This document shows, in pieces, positions 25,653 through 34,206 of a stretch of DNA of 64,000 nt. The position numbers and the translations under genes are program-made. Numbering within the stretch: the first letter of the stretch is position 1; every line of letters begins with the position of its first letter. The notes under the pieces are model-generated. The model searched no databases. It was not told the origin of the DNA and saw only the letters and a list, made by a program, of their open reading frames with translations. The DNA is from CAINVV01 sp963663675 (GTDB lineage: Bacteria > Bacteroidota > Bacteroidia > Bacteroidales > Prolixibacteraceae): the NCBI GenBank assembly GCA_963663675.1, contig OY760498.1:2914001-2978000 (forward strand), given 5' to 3'.

Positions 25653-27890
25653 ATGACATCAAAAAAACTTTGGCTGGGCTTTATAGCAGTCATGACTATC
25701 TCTTTCGCTGTCCTTATCTACTATGGAATAGAGATTTACCGGCAAGCACCCCCAATTCCTGAAAAGGTAGTGACCACTGACGGCACACTACTTTTCACCG
25801 GACAGGATATCAAAGACGGTCAAAACGTCTGGCAATCCATTGGAGGACAGGAATTAGGCACCGTTTGGGGGCATGGAGCTTACCAGGCGCCCGACTGGAG
25901 TGCTGACTGGCTCCACAAGGAAGCGGTCTATATGCTTAACAACCTTGCAATTAAAACAACCGGAAAATCATTCGACGAGCAGTCGGATGAAAACAAGGCT
26001 GCCCTGAAGGTTACCCTTCAGCGCGAACTCCGGAAGAATACCTATGATCCGCAAAGCAAAACCCTGACAGTTTCGCCTGAAAGAGCAGCAGCAATCGCAG
26101 ATAACAGCAAATATTACAGCGGCTTGTTTACCAACGATCCGGCAATGGCAAAATTAAGGGATGCCTATAGTATCCCGGACAATACAATAAAGACTCCGGA
26201 AAGAGTAAGATTGCTGAATTCCTTTTTCTTCTGGATTTCCTGGGCGTGTGTAACTCAGCGTGTCGGTGATGATATCACCTATACCAACAACTGGCCTGCC
26301 GAAGAACTTGTTGGCAACCACCCCACCGGCGCTCTCCTCTTGTGGACAGGATTCAGTGTAATCATGTTGCTCGCCGGAATAGGTATGATGGTCTTCTATT
26401 ATGCCCGCAGAAGAAATGAAAGCGAAGACGAGATACCTGCCGTGTTTCCGCTTGCGGATTATAAACAAACACCTTCCCAGAAAGCCACTGTGAAATATTT
26501 CTGGGTCGTCTCTGCACTGTTGCTGGTCCAGGTAATAATGGGCATCATTACTGCACACTACACTGTTGAAGGACAGGCATTTTACGGTTTGCCCCTTGCC
26601 CAGTGGCTGCCCTACTCCGTTTCCCGTACCTGGCATATCCAGATAGCAATCTTCTGGATTGCAACCTCATGGCTGGCAACCGGGTTGTATTATGCCCCGG
26701 CTATCTCAGGTATAGAACCCAAATACCAGAAACTGGGCGTAAACTTCCTGTTCCTTGCTTTACTGGTCATAGTAGTTGGCTCATTGATAGGTCAATGGAT
26801 GGGAATCATGCAGAAACTCGGATTGATCCGGAATTTCTGGTTTGGTCACCAGGGATATGAATATGTCGACTTGGGACGTTTCTGGCAGATCTTTTTGTTT
26901 TTAGGACTGTTTATATGGTTATTTTTAATGGGGAGAGCTATCTGGCCTGCCCTTAAAGTAAAATCTGAAAGCAGGAACCTGCTCATACTTTTCCTCATTT
27001 CCAGCATCGCGATCGCAGCGTTTTACGGTGCCGGACTCATGTGGGGCCGTCAGACCAACCTTGCGGTGGCAGAATACTGGCGCTGGTGGGTTGTTCACCT
27101 TTGGGTAGAAGGATTCTTCGAGGTATTCGCCGCAGTCGTCACAGCATTTCTGTTTGTCAGGATGCAAATCGTCAAGGCTGCTACAGCAACAACAGCAGTA
27201 CTCTTCTCAACAGTCGTATTCCTGGCAGGAGGAATACTTGGCACCTTCCACCATTTATATTTTACAGGCACACCAACAGCCATCATGGCCCTGGGAGCGA
27301 CCTTCAGTGCACTTGAAGTGGTTCCGCTGGTGCTGATGGGCTTCGAGGCGTACGACAATCTGAAATTGAATAATGCAAACGATTGGATAAACAAATACCG
27401 TTGGGCAATCAACTGTTTTATCGCGGTAGCATTCTGGAACCTCGTAGGAGCAGGCATCTTCGGCTTTCTGATCAATCCTCCGATTGCACTCTATTATATG
27501 CAGGGACTCAACACAACCGCAGTACACGGTCATACCGCACTGTTTGGTGTTTATGGAATGCTTGGTATCGGATTGATGCTTTTTGTCTTAAGAGATATGG
27601 ATAAAGACGCTGTCTGGAAAGAGAAATGGTTAAAATTTGCCTTCTGGAGTATCAATATTGGCCTGATAGCCATGGTATTGTTCAGTGTTCTTCCTGTTGG
27701 TCTGGCACAGACACTTGCCAGTGTTAAGAACGGATTGTGGTATGCCAGATCGGCCGAATTCATGCAACAGCCTTATATTTTGACATTTAAATGGCTAAGA
27801 ATGATTGGAGATACGATGTTTGGCCTCGGAACAGTTGCACTGGCATGGTTTATCTTCGGACTCAAAGGCGGATGGTCATTAAAAAAATAG
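25653..27890 (+). CDS. norZ: quinol-dependent nitric oxide reductase
   Basis: A 745-residue membrane protein of the heme-copper oxidase superfamily that reduces NO to N2O with quinol electrons. An N-terminal helix and periplasmic extension (VWQSIGGQELGTVWGHGAY) replace the separate NorC subunit, the mark of qNOR. The core has a dozen hydrophobic helices with conserved heme/FeB ligands, e.g. SRTWHIQIAIFW, VVHLWVEGFFEVFAA and GTFHHLYFTG. It follows hemerythrin in one transcription unit. No denitrification genes are seen, so detoxification is more likely than respiration. Confidence 0.94.
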   Translation: MTSKKLWLGFIAVMTISFAVLIYYGIEIYRQAPPIPEKVVTTDGTLLFTGQDIKDGQNVWQSIGGQELGTVWGHGAYQAPDWSADWLHKEAVYMLNNLAIKTTGKSFDEQSDENKAALKVTLQRELRKNTYDPQSKTLTVSPERAAAIADNSKYYSGLFTNDPAMAKLRDAYSIPDNTIKTPERVRLLNSFFFWISWACVTQRVGDDITYTNNWPAEELVGNHPTGALLLWTGFSVIMLLAGIGMMVFYYARRRNESEDEIPAVFPLADYKQTPSQKATVKYFWVVSALLLVQVIMGIITAHYTVEGQAFYGLPLAQWLPYSVSRTWHIQIAIFWIATSWLATGLYYAPAISGIEPKYQKLGVNFLFLALLVIVVGSLIGQWMGIMQKLGLIRNFWFGHQGYEYVDLGRFWQIFLFLGLFIWLFLMGRAIWPALKVKSESRNLLILFLISSIAIAAFYGAGLMWGRQTNLAVAEYWRWWVVHLWVEGFFEVFAAVVTAFLFVRMQIVKAATATTAVLFSTVVFLAGGILGTFHHLYFTGTPTAIMALGATFSALEVVPLVLMGFEAYDNLKLNNANDWINKYRWAINCFIAVAFWNLVGAGIFGFLINPPIALYYMQGLNTTAVHGHTALFGVYGMLGIGLMLFVLRDMDKDAVWKEKWLKFAFWSINIGLIAMVLFSVLPVGLAQTLASVKNGLWYARSAEFMQQPYILTFKWLRMIGDTMFGLGTVALAWFIFGLKGGWSLKK

Positions 27891-27913
27891 CCGGGATGAG
27901 GCATGTCCCGGCT
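27889..27913 (+). terminator. hairpin after norZ
   Basis: AGCCGGGA (27889-27896) and TCCCGGCT (27906-27913) pair perfectly and overlap the norZ stop codon. No T-run follows, so it may be a weak terminator or 3'-end stabiliser. Confidence 0.5.
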
Positions 27914-27987
27914 CTACATAACGAAAAATTCACATTTGATCCTCAAACCTATCAGATTTTTACTTAATATTGCAAAAAGATTATAAA

Positions 27988-28035
27988 ATGACAAAGATCA
28001 ACCTCCATACCGGACATCACCATATCTTGCCATAA
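27988..28035 (+). CDS. hisL: his operon leader peptide
   Basis: A 15-codon ORF, MTKINLHTGHHHILP, with four His codons: one at position 7 and three in a row at 10-12 (28015-28023). It lies 89 bp before hisG and stops just before the first strand of an antiterminator. A His-rich leader before the histidine operon is the classical attenuation sensor: low charged tRNA-His stalls the ribosome on the run of His codons. No Shine-Dalgarno is visible, as usual in this phylum. Confidence 0.85.
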   Translation: MTKINLHTGHHHILP

Positions 28036-28117
28036 GGTAAGCTGGAGTTGATCATTTAAATTATATTGAACAATTCATTGGCAGGCTTACCACGAAAAGG
28101 TAGGCCTGCTTTCATTT
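28026..28117 (+). promoter_or_regulatory. his operon transcription attenuator
   Basis: Strand 1 CTTGCC (28026-28031) can pair with strand 2 GGTAAG (28036-28041). Strand 2 GGTAAGC (28036-28042) can instead pair with GCTTACC (28085-28091), which belongs to strand 3. Strand 3 (28081-28091) otherwise pairs with strand 4 (28099-28109) to form the terminator. A ribosome stalled on the His codons masks strand 1, frees 2:3 and permits hisG transcription; a ribosome reaching the stop masks strand 2 and allows termination. Pairing is seen directly; the mechanism is known for enteric his and trp leaders. Confidence 0.82.
28081..28117 (+). terminator. attenuator terminator before hisG
   Basis: GCAGGCTTACC (28081-28091) pairs with GGTAGGCCTGC (28099-28109) with one wobble, then TTTCATTT. 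hisG starts 8 bp later. Confidence 0.8.
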
Positions 28118-28124
28118 AAAAAAC

Positions 28125-28985
28125 ATGGAAAAAATATTACGTATTGCCATCCAGACCAAAGGCAGGTTGAATGAAGACTCACTACTCCTGTTTGAAGAAG
28201 CGGGCATCAAACTGATAGAAGGCAAAAGAAGACTTATCTCATCAGCCAAAAATTTTCCACTGGAGGTGCTGTATCTCAGGGATGATGATATTCCTCAATG
28301 TGTGGCAGACGGTGTTGCCGATGTCGGTATTGTAGGCAAAAACGAGGTTGAGGAGCAGAAGAAAGTGGTGGATATCATCAAACAACTTGGCTTCAGTAAA
28401 TGCCGGTTGTCGCTGGCAATACCCAAAGACGTTGAATACAAGGGATTATCCTGGTTTAATGGCAAAAAGATCGCTACCTCCTACCCCTCCATCCTGGGTA
28501 ATTTTCTGGTCAAAAACAATATTCATTCTGATATTCACGTTATTGCAGGTTCCGTCGAGATTGCACCGGGCATTGGTTTGGCTGACGCCATTTTTGACAT
28601 TGTCAGCTCAGGCAGCACCCTGGTCAGCAACCGGTTAAAAGAGGTTGAAACAGTGATGCAATCGGAAGCAGTCCTGTTGGCTTGTCCCCAACTATCCAAA
28701 GAGAAACAGGTAGTCCTCGATGAGCTGATATTCCGGATCGAATCAGTCGAAAATGGCAAAGGGAAAAAATACATCCTGCTTAATGCTCCGAATGAAAAAA
28801 TGGAACAGATTATCAAGGTTTTACCTGGTATGACTTCACCAACACTGATGCCTCTGGCCAAACCGGGATGGAGTTCACTTCACTCGGTAATAGCTGAATC
28901 CGAATTTTGGGAGGTAATTGGCAACCTGAAAAGAAACGGAGCAGAAGGGATACTCGTATTACCAATTGAAAAGATCATCTTTTAA
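28125..28985 (+). CDS. hisG: ATP phosphoribosyltransferase, long form
   Basis: A 286-residue enzyme for the first step of histidine synthesis, joining ATP and PRPP. It is the long (hexameric) HisG with a C-terminal ACT-like regulatory domain that binds histidine, shown by length and by the region after residue ~210 (LPGMTSPTLMPL). Catalytic-core signs: IQTKGRLNEDSLLLF, VADVGIVGKNEV and DIVSSGSTLVSNRL. Expression is probably set by the attenuator directly upstream. First gene of the his operon; 8 bp before hisD. Confidence 0.96.
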   Translation: MEKILRIAIQTKGRLNEDSLLLFEEAGIKLIEGKRRLISSAKNFPLEVLYLRDDDIPQCVADGVADVGIVGKNEVEEQKKVVDIIKQLGFSKCRLSLAIPKDVEYKGLSWFNGKKIATSYPSILGNFLVKNNIHSDIHVIAGSVEIAPGIGLADAIFDIVSSGSTLVSNRLKEVETVMQSEAVLLACPQLSKEKQVVLDELIFRIESVENGKGKKYILLNAPNEKMEQIIKVLPGMTSPTLMPLAKPGWSSLHSVIAESEFWEVIGNLKRNGAEGILVLPIEKIIF

Positions 28986-28993
28986 AAATTGTC

Positions 28994-30274
28994 ATGCAAA
29001 TCTATCGCTACCCTCAGAAAGATAAGTGGGAATCCCTGATTGCGAGGGCTACTGCCGACTACTCCGACAAACTACCTGTTGTGGAAGAGGTTATGCAGAA
29101 TATCCGGTCATGGGGCGACGCGGCACTCAGGGATTATACCTTAAAGTTTGATCATGCCATTATTACTGAATTCCAGGTGACTGCGGCTGAGCTGAAGCAG
29201 GCAGAAGACAGAATCGACCCTTCATTGGCTATAGCTATCCGGACTGCTGCTGCCAATATCAGCAAATTCCACGAGGCGCAAAAAATTCCCGACAGGGTGG
29301 TAGAAACTTATCCGGGGGTAAAATGCTGGCAAAAGAACCTTCCTGTTGAAAAAGTGGGACTTTACATTCCTGGAGGATCGGCACCACTATTCTCTACAGT
29401 GCTAATGCTTGCATTACCTGCAATGATTGCCGGATGCCAGGAGGTGATCTTATGTTCTCCTCCTGATGCCACAGGCAAAATTCACCCTGCGATCCTTTTT
29501 GCTGCCAATCTCTGCAATGTGTCCAAAGTATTTAAAATAGGAGGCATACAGGCTATCGGGGCGATGGCGTTTGGCACTGAATCGGTACCAAAAGTCCACA
29601 AAATTTTCGGCCCGGGAAACTCATGGGTGACAGCAGCCAAACAATATGTTTCGCTTAATACATGTTCTATAGATATGCCGGCAGGTCCTTCCGAACTGGC
29701 TGTAATTGCGGATCACACTGCTAATCCCGCATTTGTTGCATCTGACCTTCTTTCTCAAGCCGAACATGGTGCTGACAGCCAGGTTATCCTGCTCACAATT
29801 GATGAGCAGATGCCCGAAAAAGTAAAAAAGGAGATCACCCGGCAAAGCGAATGTCTCCCCCGCCGGGATATTATCCATGCCTCTCTTGCTCACAGCAGCA
29901 TGATATTGCTTCAGTCGAATGAAGAAGTGATGGATTTTATAAACCTGTATGCTCCTGAACATCTGATACTTCAGACATCAAATGCTGCCGAACTGGCCGA
30001 AAAGGTGACAAATGCCGGATCAGTATTTATTGGTCATTTCACACCTGAAAGCGCAGGCGATTATGCCTCCGGAACAAACCATACCCTTCCTACAAACGGC
30101 TGGGCGCGTTCGGTCAGCGGACTGAACCTGGATAGTTTCTGCAAAAAAATAACTTACCAGGAAATTTCCAGGGAGGGACTGGCACAACTGGGACCGGTTA
30201 TTGAAACCATGGCAGGCGCCGAGTTACTTGATGCGCATAAAAACGCAGTCACAATCAGATTAGAGAATTTGTGA
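28994..30274 (+). CDS. hisD: histidinol dehydrogenase
   Basis: A 426-residue zinc enzyme oxidising histidinol to histidine in two NAD-dependent steps, the end of the pathway. Family signs: VGLYIPGGSAPLFSTVLM, GPGNSWVTAAKQYV, the signature DMPAGPSELAVIAD, LLSQAEHGADSQ with the zinc ligands, and YAPEHLIL. Complete and of usual length. Confidence 0.96.
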   Translation: MQIYRYPQKDKWESLIARATADYSDKLPVVEEVMQNIRSWGDAALRDYTLKFDHAIITEFQVTAAELKQAEDRIDPSLAIAIRTAAANISKFHEAQKIPDRVVETYPGVKCWQKNLPVEKVGLYIPGGSAPLFSTVLMLALPAMIAGCQEVILCSPPDATGKIHPAILFAANLCNVSKVFKIGGIQAIGAMAFGTESVPKVHKIFGPGNSWVTAAKQYVSLNTCSIDMPAGPSELAVIADHTANPAFVASDLLSQAEHGADSQVILLTIDEQMPEKVKKEITRQSECLPRRDIIHASLAHSSMILLQSNEEVMDFINLYAPEHLILQTSNAAELAEKVTNAGSVFIGHFTPESAGDYASGTNHTLPTNGWARSVSGLNLDSFCKKITYQEISREGLAQLGPVIETMAGAELLDAHKNAVTIRLENL

Positions 30275-30310
30275 ATCCCGGATAAAAATACCTTTTCAAA
30301 AACCGGGATT
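30274..30310 (+). terminator. hairpin between hisD and hisC
   Basis: AATCCCGG (30274-30281) and CCGGGATT (30303-30310) form a perfect 8-bp stem with a 21-nt loop, without a T-run. It may reduce read-through or protect the hisGD message. Confidence 0.4.
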
Positions 30311-30336
30311 GGTAAATTTCCTGCCTATTAAAATTA

Positions 30337-30344
30337 TATATTTG
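30337..30344 (+). promoter_or_regulatory. candidate internal promoter before hisC
   Basis: TATATTTG fits TAnnTTTG, 14 bp before the hisC ATG. With the hairpin just upstream it suggests a secondary start for hisCB. No clear -33. Confidence 0.35.
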
Positions 30345-30358
30345 ATTAATAGATACCT

Positions 30359-31405
30359 ATGAAGTTTTCACTTGAAAATATTACCCGTAAGAATATCTTG
30401 TCGCTGCAACCTTATTCCAGTGCGAGGGATGAATTTACCGGTGAAGCCTCCGTTTTTCTGGATGCCAATGAGAACCCTTTTAACGCCCCTTACAACCGCT
30501 ATCCGGACCCGCGCCAACTGCTGCTGAAAAAGCAAATCGGGATGTTGAAAAATGTTTCTGTTGATAAAATCTTCCTTGGCAATGGCAGTGATGAGCCGAT
30601 TGACCTGCTTTACCGGGCATTCTGTGAACCCGGGACCGATAATGTTGTATCGATCTCCCCGACTTATGGCATGTACAGGGTGGCCGCCGACATCAATAAT
30701 ATTGCTTACCGGGAAGTTCTGCTGGAGAGTGATTTCAGTCTGGATGCAGAAAAAATTTTAAGTGCGGCAGATGAATACACCAAAATTGTATTTCTATGTT
30801 CCCCAAACAATCCTACCGGGAATGCACTGGATCGCGAAGAGATACTCAGGATCATCAGGAACTTCAACGGACTGATCGTTCTTGACGAAGCCTATATTGA
30901 TTTTTGCCAGGAGAAGTCTTTCCTGACGCAATTAGAGGATTTTCCGAACCTGGTAATTCTTCAGACGCTTTCAAAGGCATGGGGTCTTGCCGGAATAAGG
31001 CTTGGAATGGCTTTTGCCTCAGGTGAAATAATCTCCGTATTGAGTAAAATCAAATACCCTTACAATATCAACCTGCTTACCCAGGATATGGCATTGGAAA
31101 TGCTTCAGTCTGCCGAACAGAAAAACAGGTGGGTAGAAACGATTCTTCTTCAGAAAAAAATTCTGACTGAGGAATTAAAAATGATTCCAGGGGTTATCAG
31201 GCTATATCCAAGCGATGCCAATTTTATCCTTGTAAAGACAATCTCAGCAAAAAAAATATACAATGCATTGGTTGACAAACAGATCATCGTGCGGGACAGG
31301 TCTAAAGTTGTTCTTTGCGGAGAAGCGCTCCGGATCACTGTAGGAACTTCAGAAGAAAACAAATTGCTGACAGATGCGTTGAAAGAAATAGGAAAAAACT
31401 TATAA
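30359..31405 (+). CDS. hisC: histidinol-phosphate aminotransferase
   Basis: A 348-residue PLP enzyme of aminotransferase class I/II, converting imidazole-acetol phosphate to histidinol phosphate. Signs: LQPYSSARDEF and LDANENPFN at the N-terminus, FLGNGSDEPID, CSPNNPTGNALD, DEAYIDFC, the PLP lysine in LQTLSKAWGLAGIRLG, and LRITVGTSEEN near the end. Complete. Confidence 0.96.
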   Translation: MKFSLENITRKNILSLQPYSSARDEFTGEASVFLDANENPFNAPYNRYPDPRQLLLKKQIGMLKNVSVDKIFLGNGSDEPIDLLYRAFCEPGTDNVVSISPTYGMYRVAADINNIAYREVLLESDFSLDAEKILSAADEYTKIVFLCSPNNPTGNALDREEILRIIRNFNGLIVLDEAYIDFCQEKSFLTQLEDFPNLVILQTLSKAWGLAGIRLGMAFASGEIISVLSKIKYPYNINLLTQDMALEMLQSAEQKNRWVETILLQKKILTEELKMIPGVIRLYPSDANFILVKTISAKKIYNALVDKQIIVRDRSKVVLCGEALRITVGTSEENKLLTDALKEIGKNL

Positions 31406-31411
31406 GATCAA

Positions 31412-32536
31412 ATGAAAAAAGCACTTTTTATTGACAGGGACGGCACACTGATTGCCGAACCATCTGATGATTTCCAGGTAGATTCCCTTGAGAAACTGGA
31501 ATTTCTGCCCGGAGTCTTCCGCAACCTGTATAATATATCACAACAATTTGATTATGAGTTAATTATGGTATCAAACCAGGATGGAATGGGGAGTGACGAT
31601 TATCCGGAAGAAAGTTTTCACCTGGTACAGGGAAAAGTACTGAAAGCATTAGAAAACGAGGGGATAACCTTTAAGCGGATATTTATTGACTGTTCATTTC
31701 CTGAAGATCAGGCTCTTACCAGGAAACCAGAGATTGGCCTTTTGCATGAATTTCTGGATGGATCCTACGATCTGGCCAACTCATTCGTGATAGGTGATCG
31801 CCTGACAGATGTACAAATGGCTAAAAATCTGGGCTCCAAGGCGATATATTATGCTTCAGAGGAACGTTCCAACGACTTGATCGACAGTAACCTTTCCGTT
31901 TCGTGTGCCATGGTGTCAGACAACTGGGATGACATCTTCATATTTCTCTCAGAATATGAGAGAAAGGCATCAGTCAAAAGAGAAACCAAAGAGACCAATG
32001 TTTTTGTAGAAATCAATCTTGCCGGAAAAGGAATTGGTAGAATTTCGACAGGCCTCCACTTCTTCGATCATATGCTGCAACAAATTTCCACTCATTCAGG
32101 GTGCGATCTCACGGTTCAGGTTATAGGTGATCTTGAAGTAGATGAGCATCATACAGTTGAGGATACTGCCATTGCACTTGGGGAGGTAATCCGTAAGGCC
32201 CTTGGAGACAAACGCGGTATCGACCGATATGGTTTTTGCCTGCCAATGGACGACTGCCTTGCGCAGGTTGCCCTGGATTTTGGCGGCCGGCCATGGCTGG
32301 TTTGGGAGGCAGAATTTAACCGCGAATATGTCGGGGATATGCCCACAGAGCTTTTTCACCACTTTTTTAAATCATTTTCGGATGCTGCACTTTGCAACCT
32401 GAATATCTGGGCAGAGGGCACCAACGAGCACCATAAAATTGAGGGAATTTTCAAGGCCTTTGCCCGTTCCATCAAGATGGCGGTGAGAAAAGATCCATTT
32501 CAGAATACCCTTCCAAGCTCAAAAGGGACACTTTAA
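31412..32536 (+). CDS. hisB: bifunctional histidinol-phosphatase / imidazoleglycerol-phosphate dehydratase
   Basis: A 374-residue two-domain enzyme catalysing steps 7 and 9 of the pathway. The N-terminal HAD phosphatase has the nucleophile motif FIDRDGTLI and VIGDRLTDVQMAKNLG. The C-terminal dehydratase, from about residue 185, has the metal-binding LHFFDHMLQQISTHSG, DEHHTVEDTAIALGE and EGTNEHHKIEGIFKAF. The fused form is found in Enterobacteria and many Bacteroidota. It starts 6 bp after hisC. Confidence 0.96.
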   Translation: MKKALFIDRDGTLIAEPSDDFQVDSLEKLEFLPGVFRNLYNISQQFDYELIMVSNQDGMGSDDYPEESFHLVQGKVLKALENEGITFKRIFIDCSFPEDQALTRKPEIGLLHEFLDGSYDLANSFVIGDRLTDVQMAKNLGSKAIYYASEERSNDLIDSNLSVSCAMVSDNWDDIFIFLSEYERKASVKRETKETNVFVEINLAGKGIGRISTGLHFFDHMLQQISTHSGCDLTVQVIGDLEVDEHHTVEDTAIALGEVIRKALGDKRGIDRYGFCLPMDDCLAQVALDFGGRPWLVWEAEFNREYVGDMPTELFHHFFKSFSDAALCNLNIWAEGTNEHHKIEGIFKAFARSIKMAVRKDPFQNTLPSSKGTL

Positions 32537-32609
32537 CCATAATAAAATTGCATACAGGTATCGGATATTTTGAAGATAACTCAAATTCCAAATCGAAAAT
32601 ATTTCTAAA

Positions 32610-33482
32610 ATGACATCAGACCAAACCAAAGAAACAGCAGTTCTTCTTATCTATTGTCCTGACCAGCAGGGAATTCTTGCAGCAGTAACCCAATTTCTTA
32701 ACAAGAACAATGGCAACATCATTTACCTCGATCAGAATGTTGATCGTGCTGAATCCATATTTTTCATGCGTGTTGAATGGGAACTTGACCTTTTCGATAT
32801 CCCCCGGGAGAAAATTTCCGATTATTTCGATACCCTGATTGCCAAAAAATTCAATATCCGCTTTACCCTTCATTTTTCTGATGAGAAACCACGAATGGCG
32901 CTCTTCGTTTCAAAAATGTCGCACTGCCTGTTTGACATCCTGGCCAGGCACCTTGCAGGTGACTGGACTGTTGATATACCTCTTATAATAAGCAACCACA
33001 ATGATTTAAAGCCAATTGCCGAACGCTTCGGGATTGACTTTTACTGTTTTCCCAAGAACAGCGTCAACAAAGCAGAACAGGAAGCAAAAGAGATCGCTTT
33101 GCTGAAAGAAAAAAAGATTGACCTGATTGTGCTGGGCCGCTACATGCAGGTGCTGAGTGACAATTTTGTATCCTCGTTCCCGAACCAGGTGATCAACATA
33201 CATCATTCATTCCTGCCCGCTTTTGCCGGAGCAAAACCCTATCATGCAGCCCACGAGCGCGGAGTAAAGATCATTGGTGCCACAAGCCACTATGTAACCG
33301 CTGACCTCGATGCCGGCCCGATCATTGCACAGGATGTGGTCAGAATTTCCCATGTCGACAGCATTGAAAGCCTGGTCCGCAAAGGAAAGGATCTTGAGAA
33401 AATCGTACTAAGCGGAGCTGTTTATAAACACCTTCAACGCAAAATACTCGTGTTCAACAACCGAACTATCATTTTCAATTAA
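32610..33482 (+). CDS. purU: formyltetrahydrofolate deformylase
   Basis: A 290-residue hydrolase of 10-formyl-THF to THF and formate. N-terminal ACT domain (residues ~1-85, with LIYCPDQQGILAAVTQFL), then a formyltransferase domain with the catalytic Asn in SNHNDL, HHSFLPAFAGAKPYHAAHE and the Asp in DLDAGPIIAQD. The ACT domain separates it from PurN. It sits inside the his operon between hisB and hisH; the his pathway releases AICAR, which consumes formyl-THF to re-enter purine synthesis, so the placement is metabolically sensible (inference). Confidence 0.93.
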   Translation: MTSDQTKETAVLLIYCPDQQGILAAVTQFLNKNNGNIIYLDQNVDRAESIFFMRVEWELDLFDIPREKISDYFDTLIAKKFNIRFTLHFSDEKPRMALFVSKMSHCLFDILARHLAGDWTVDIPLIISNHNDLKPIAERFGIDFYCFPKNSVNKAEQEAKEIALLKEKKIDLIVLGRYMQVLSDNFVSSFPNQVINIHHSFLPAFAGAKPYHAAHERGVKIIGATSHYVTADLDAGPIIAQDVVRISHVDSIESLVRKGKDLEKIVLSGAVYKHLQRKILVFNNRTIIFN

Positions 33483-33543
33483 AAATAATTCAGCTGTGTC
33501 TTAATAAGTCCCTAAATTTCAAGAATATAAAAAATATGAAATA

Positions 33544-33649
33544 GCCATGAGAAAATATTCAAACCAACCGAAAATGATTATATGGCTATTAGCTTCGCTG
33601 ATCTGCGATTCCGTTTGGCCATTAAAAAACAAAATATAAACAAATGAAA
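33544..33649 (+). repeat. dispersed intergenic element, copy B
   Basis: GCCATGAGAA, CCAACCGAAAATGATT, ATTCCGTTTGGCCATTAAAA and an A-rich AACAAAATATAAACAAATGAAA, where the ATG is the start of the next gene. Same block order as copy A at 6276, with about 20 extra bases (TTAGCTTCGCTGATCTGC) in the middle. Confidence 0.65.
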
Positions 33650-34195
33650 TATAATACTCTGACAATTATGCTTTCCGCCATATTGCTTATGGTTGCACAA
33701 ACCTCAAGGTCACAGATTCCGGTTAAAGAAATTCCTGCAGACTATGGATACATCGTTAAAATCGGGGACAAGTCACCCGATTTTTCAACGACACTTGTCG
33801 ATGGGAGAAAAATTGTTTCTGCAGATTTCAAAGGGAAAATTGTCATGCTTCAGTTTACGGCCAGCTGGTGCAGTGTTTGCCGTAAGGAGATGCCATTTAT
33901 CGAAAAAGATATCTGGCAGAAATATAAATCAAACAAGGATTTTGTTTTGATCGGTGTCGATTTGGACGAGCCTGTCGAAAAAGTGAAGAAATTCCGGGAA
34001 GATATAAAAATCACCTACCCTATGGCGCTTGATCCGGGAGGTAATATCTTCGGGCTTTTTGCGGCAAAAAAAGCAGGCGTGACGCGCAACGTGATCCTTG
34101 ATAAAACAGGCAAAATAGTATATATGACCAGGCTGTACAAGGAAGAAGAATTTGCCGAAATGGTGAAGGTTATTGATACACTGCTGAAAAATTAA
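33644..34195 (+). CDS. secreted thioredoxin-like protein (TlpA/AhpC-TSA type)
   Basis: A 183-residue protein with a signal peptide (MKYNTLTIMLSAILLM...SRSQ) and a thioredoxin fold: GDKSPDFSTTLVDG and the redox motif TASWCSVCRKEMP. The usual cis-proline before the third strand is absent; the site reads AGVTRNVILDKTG, as in several Bacteroidota members. It probably reduces or oxidises periplasmic disulfides. Its place between purU and hisH makes no metabolic sense, and the repeat element at its start suggests its own expression signals. Confidence 0.85.
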   Translation: MKYNTLTIMLSAILLMVAQTSRSQIPVKEIPADYGYIVKIGDKSPDFSTTLVDGRKIVSADFKGKIVMLQFTASWCSVCRKEMPFIEKDIWQKYKSNKDFVLIGVDLDEPVEKVKKFREDIKITYPMALDPGGNIFGLFAAKKAGVTRNVILDKTGKIVYMTRLYKEEEFAEMVKVIDTLLKN

Positions 34196-34206
34196 TTTTT
34201 TAAGAA

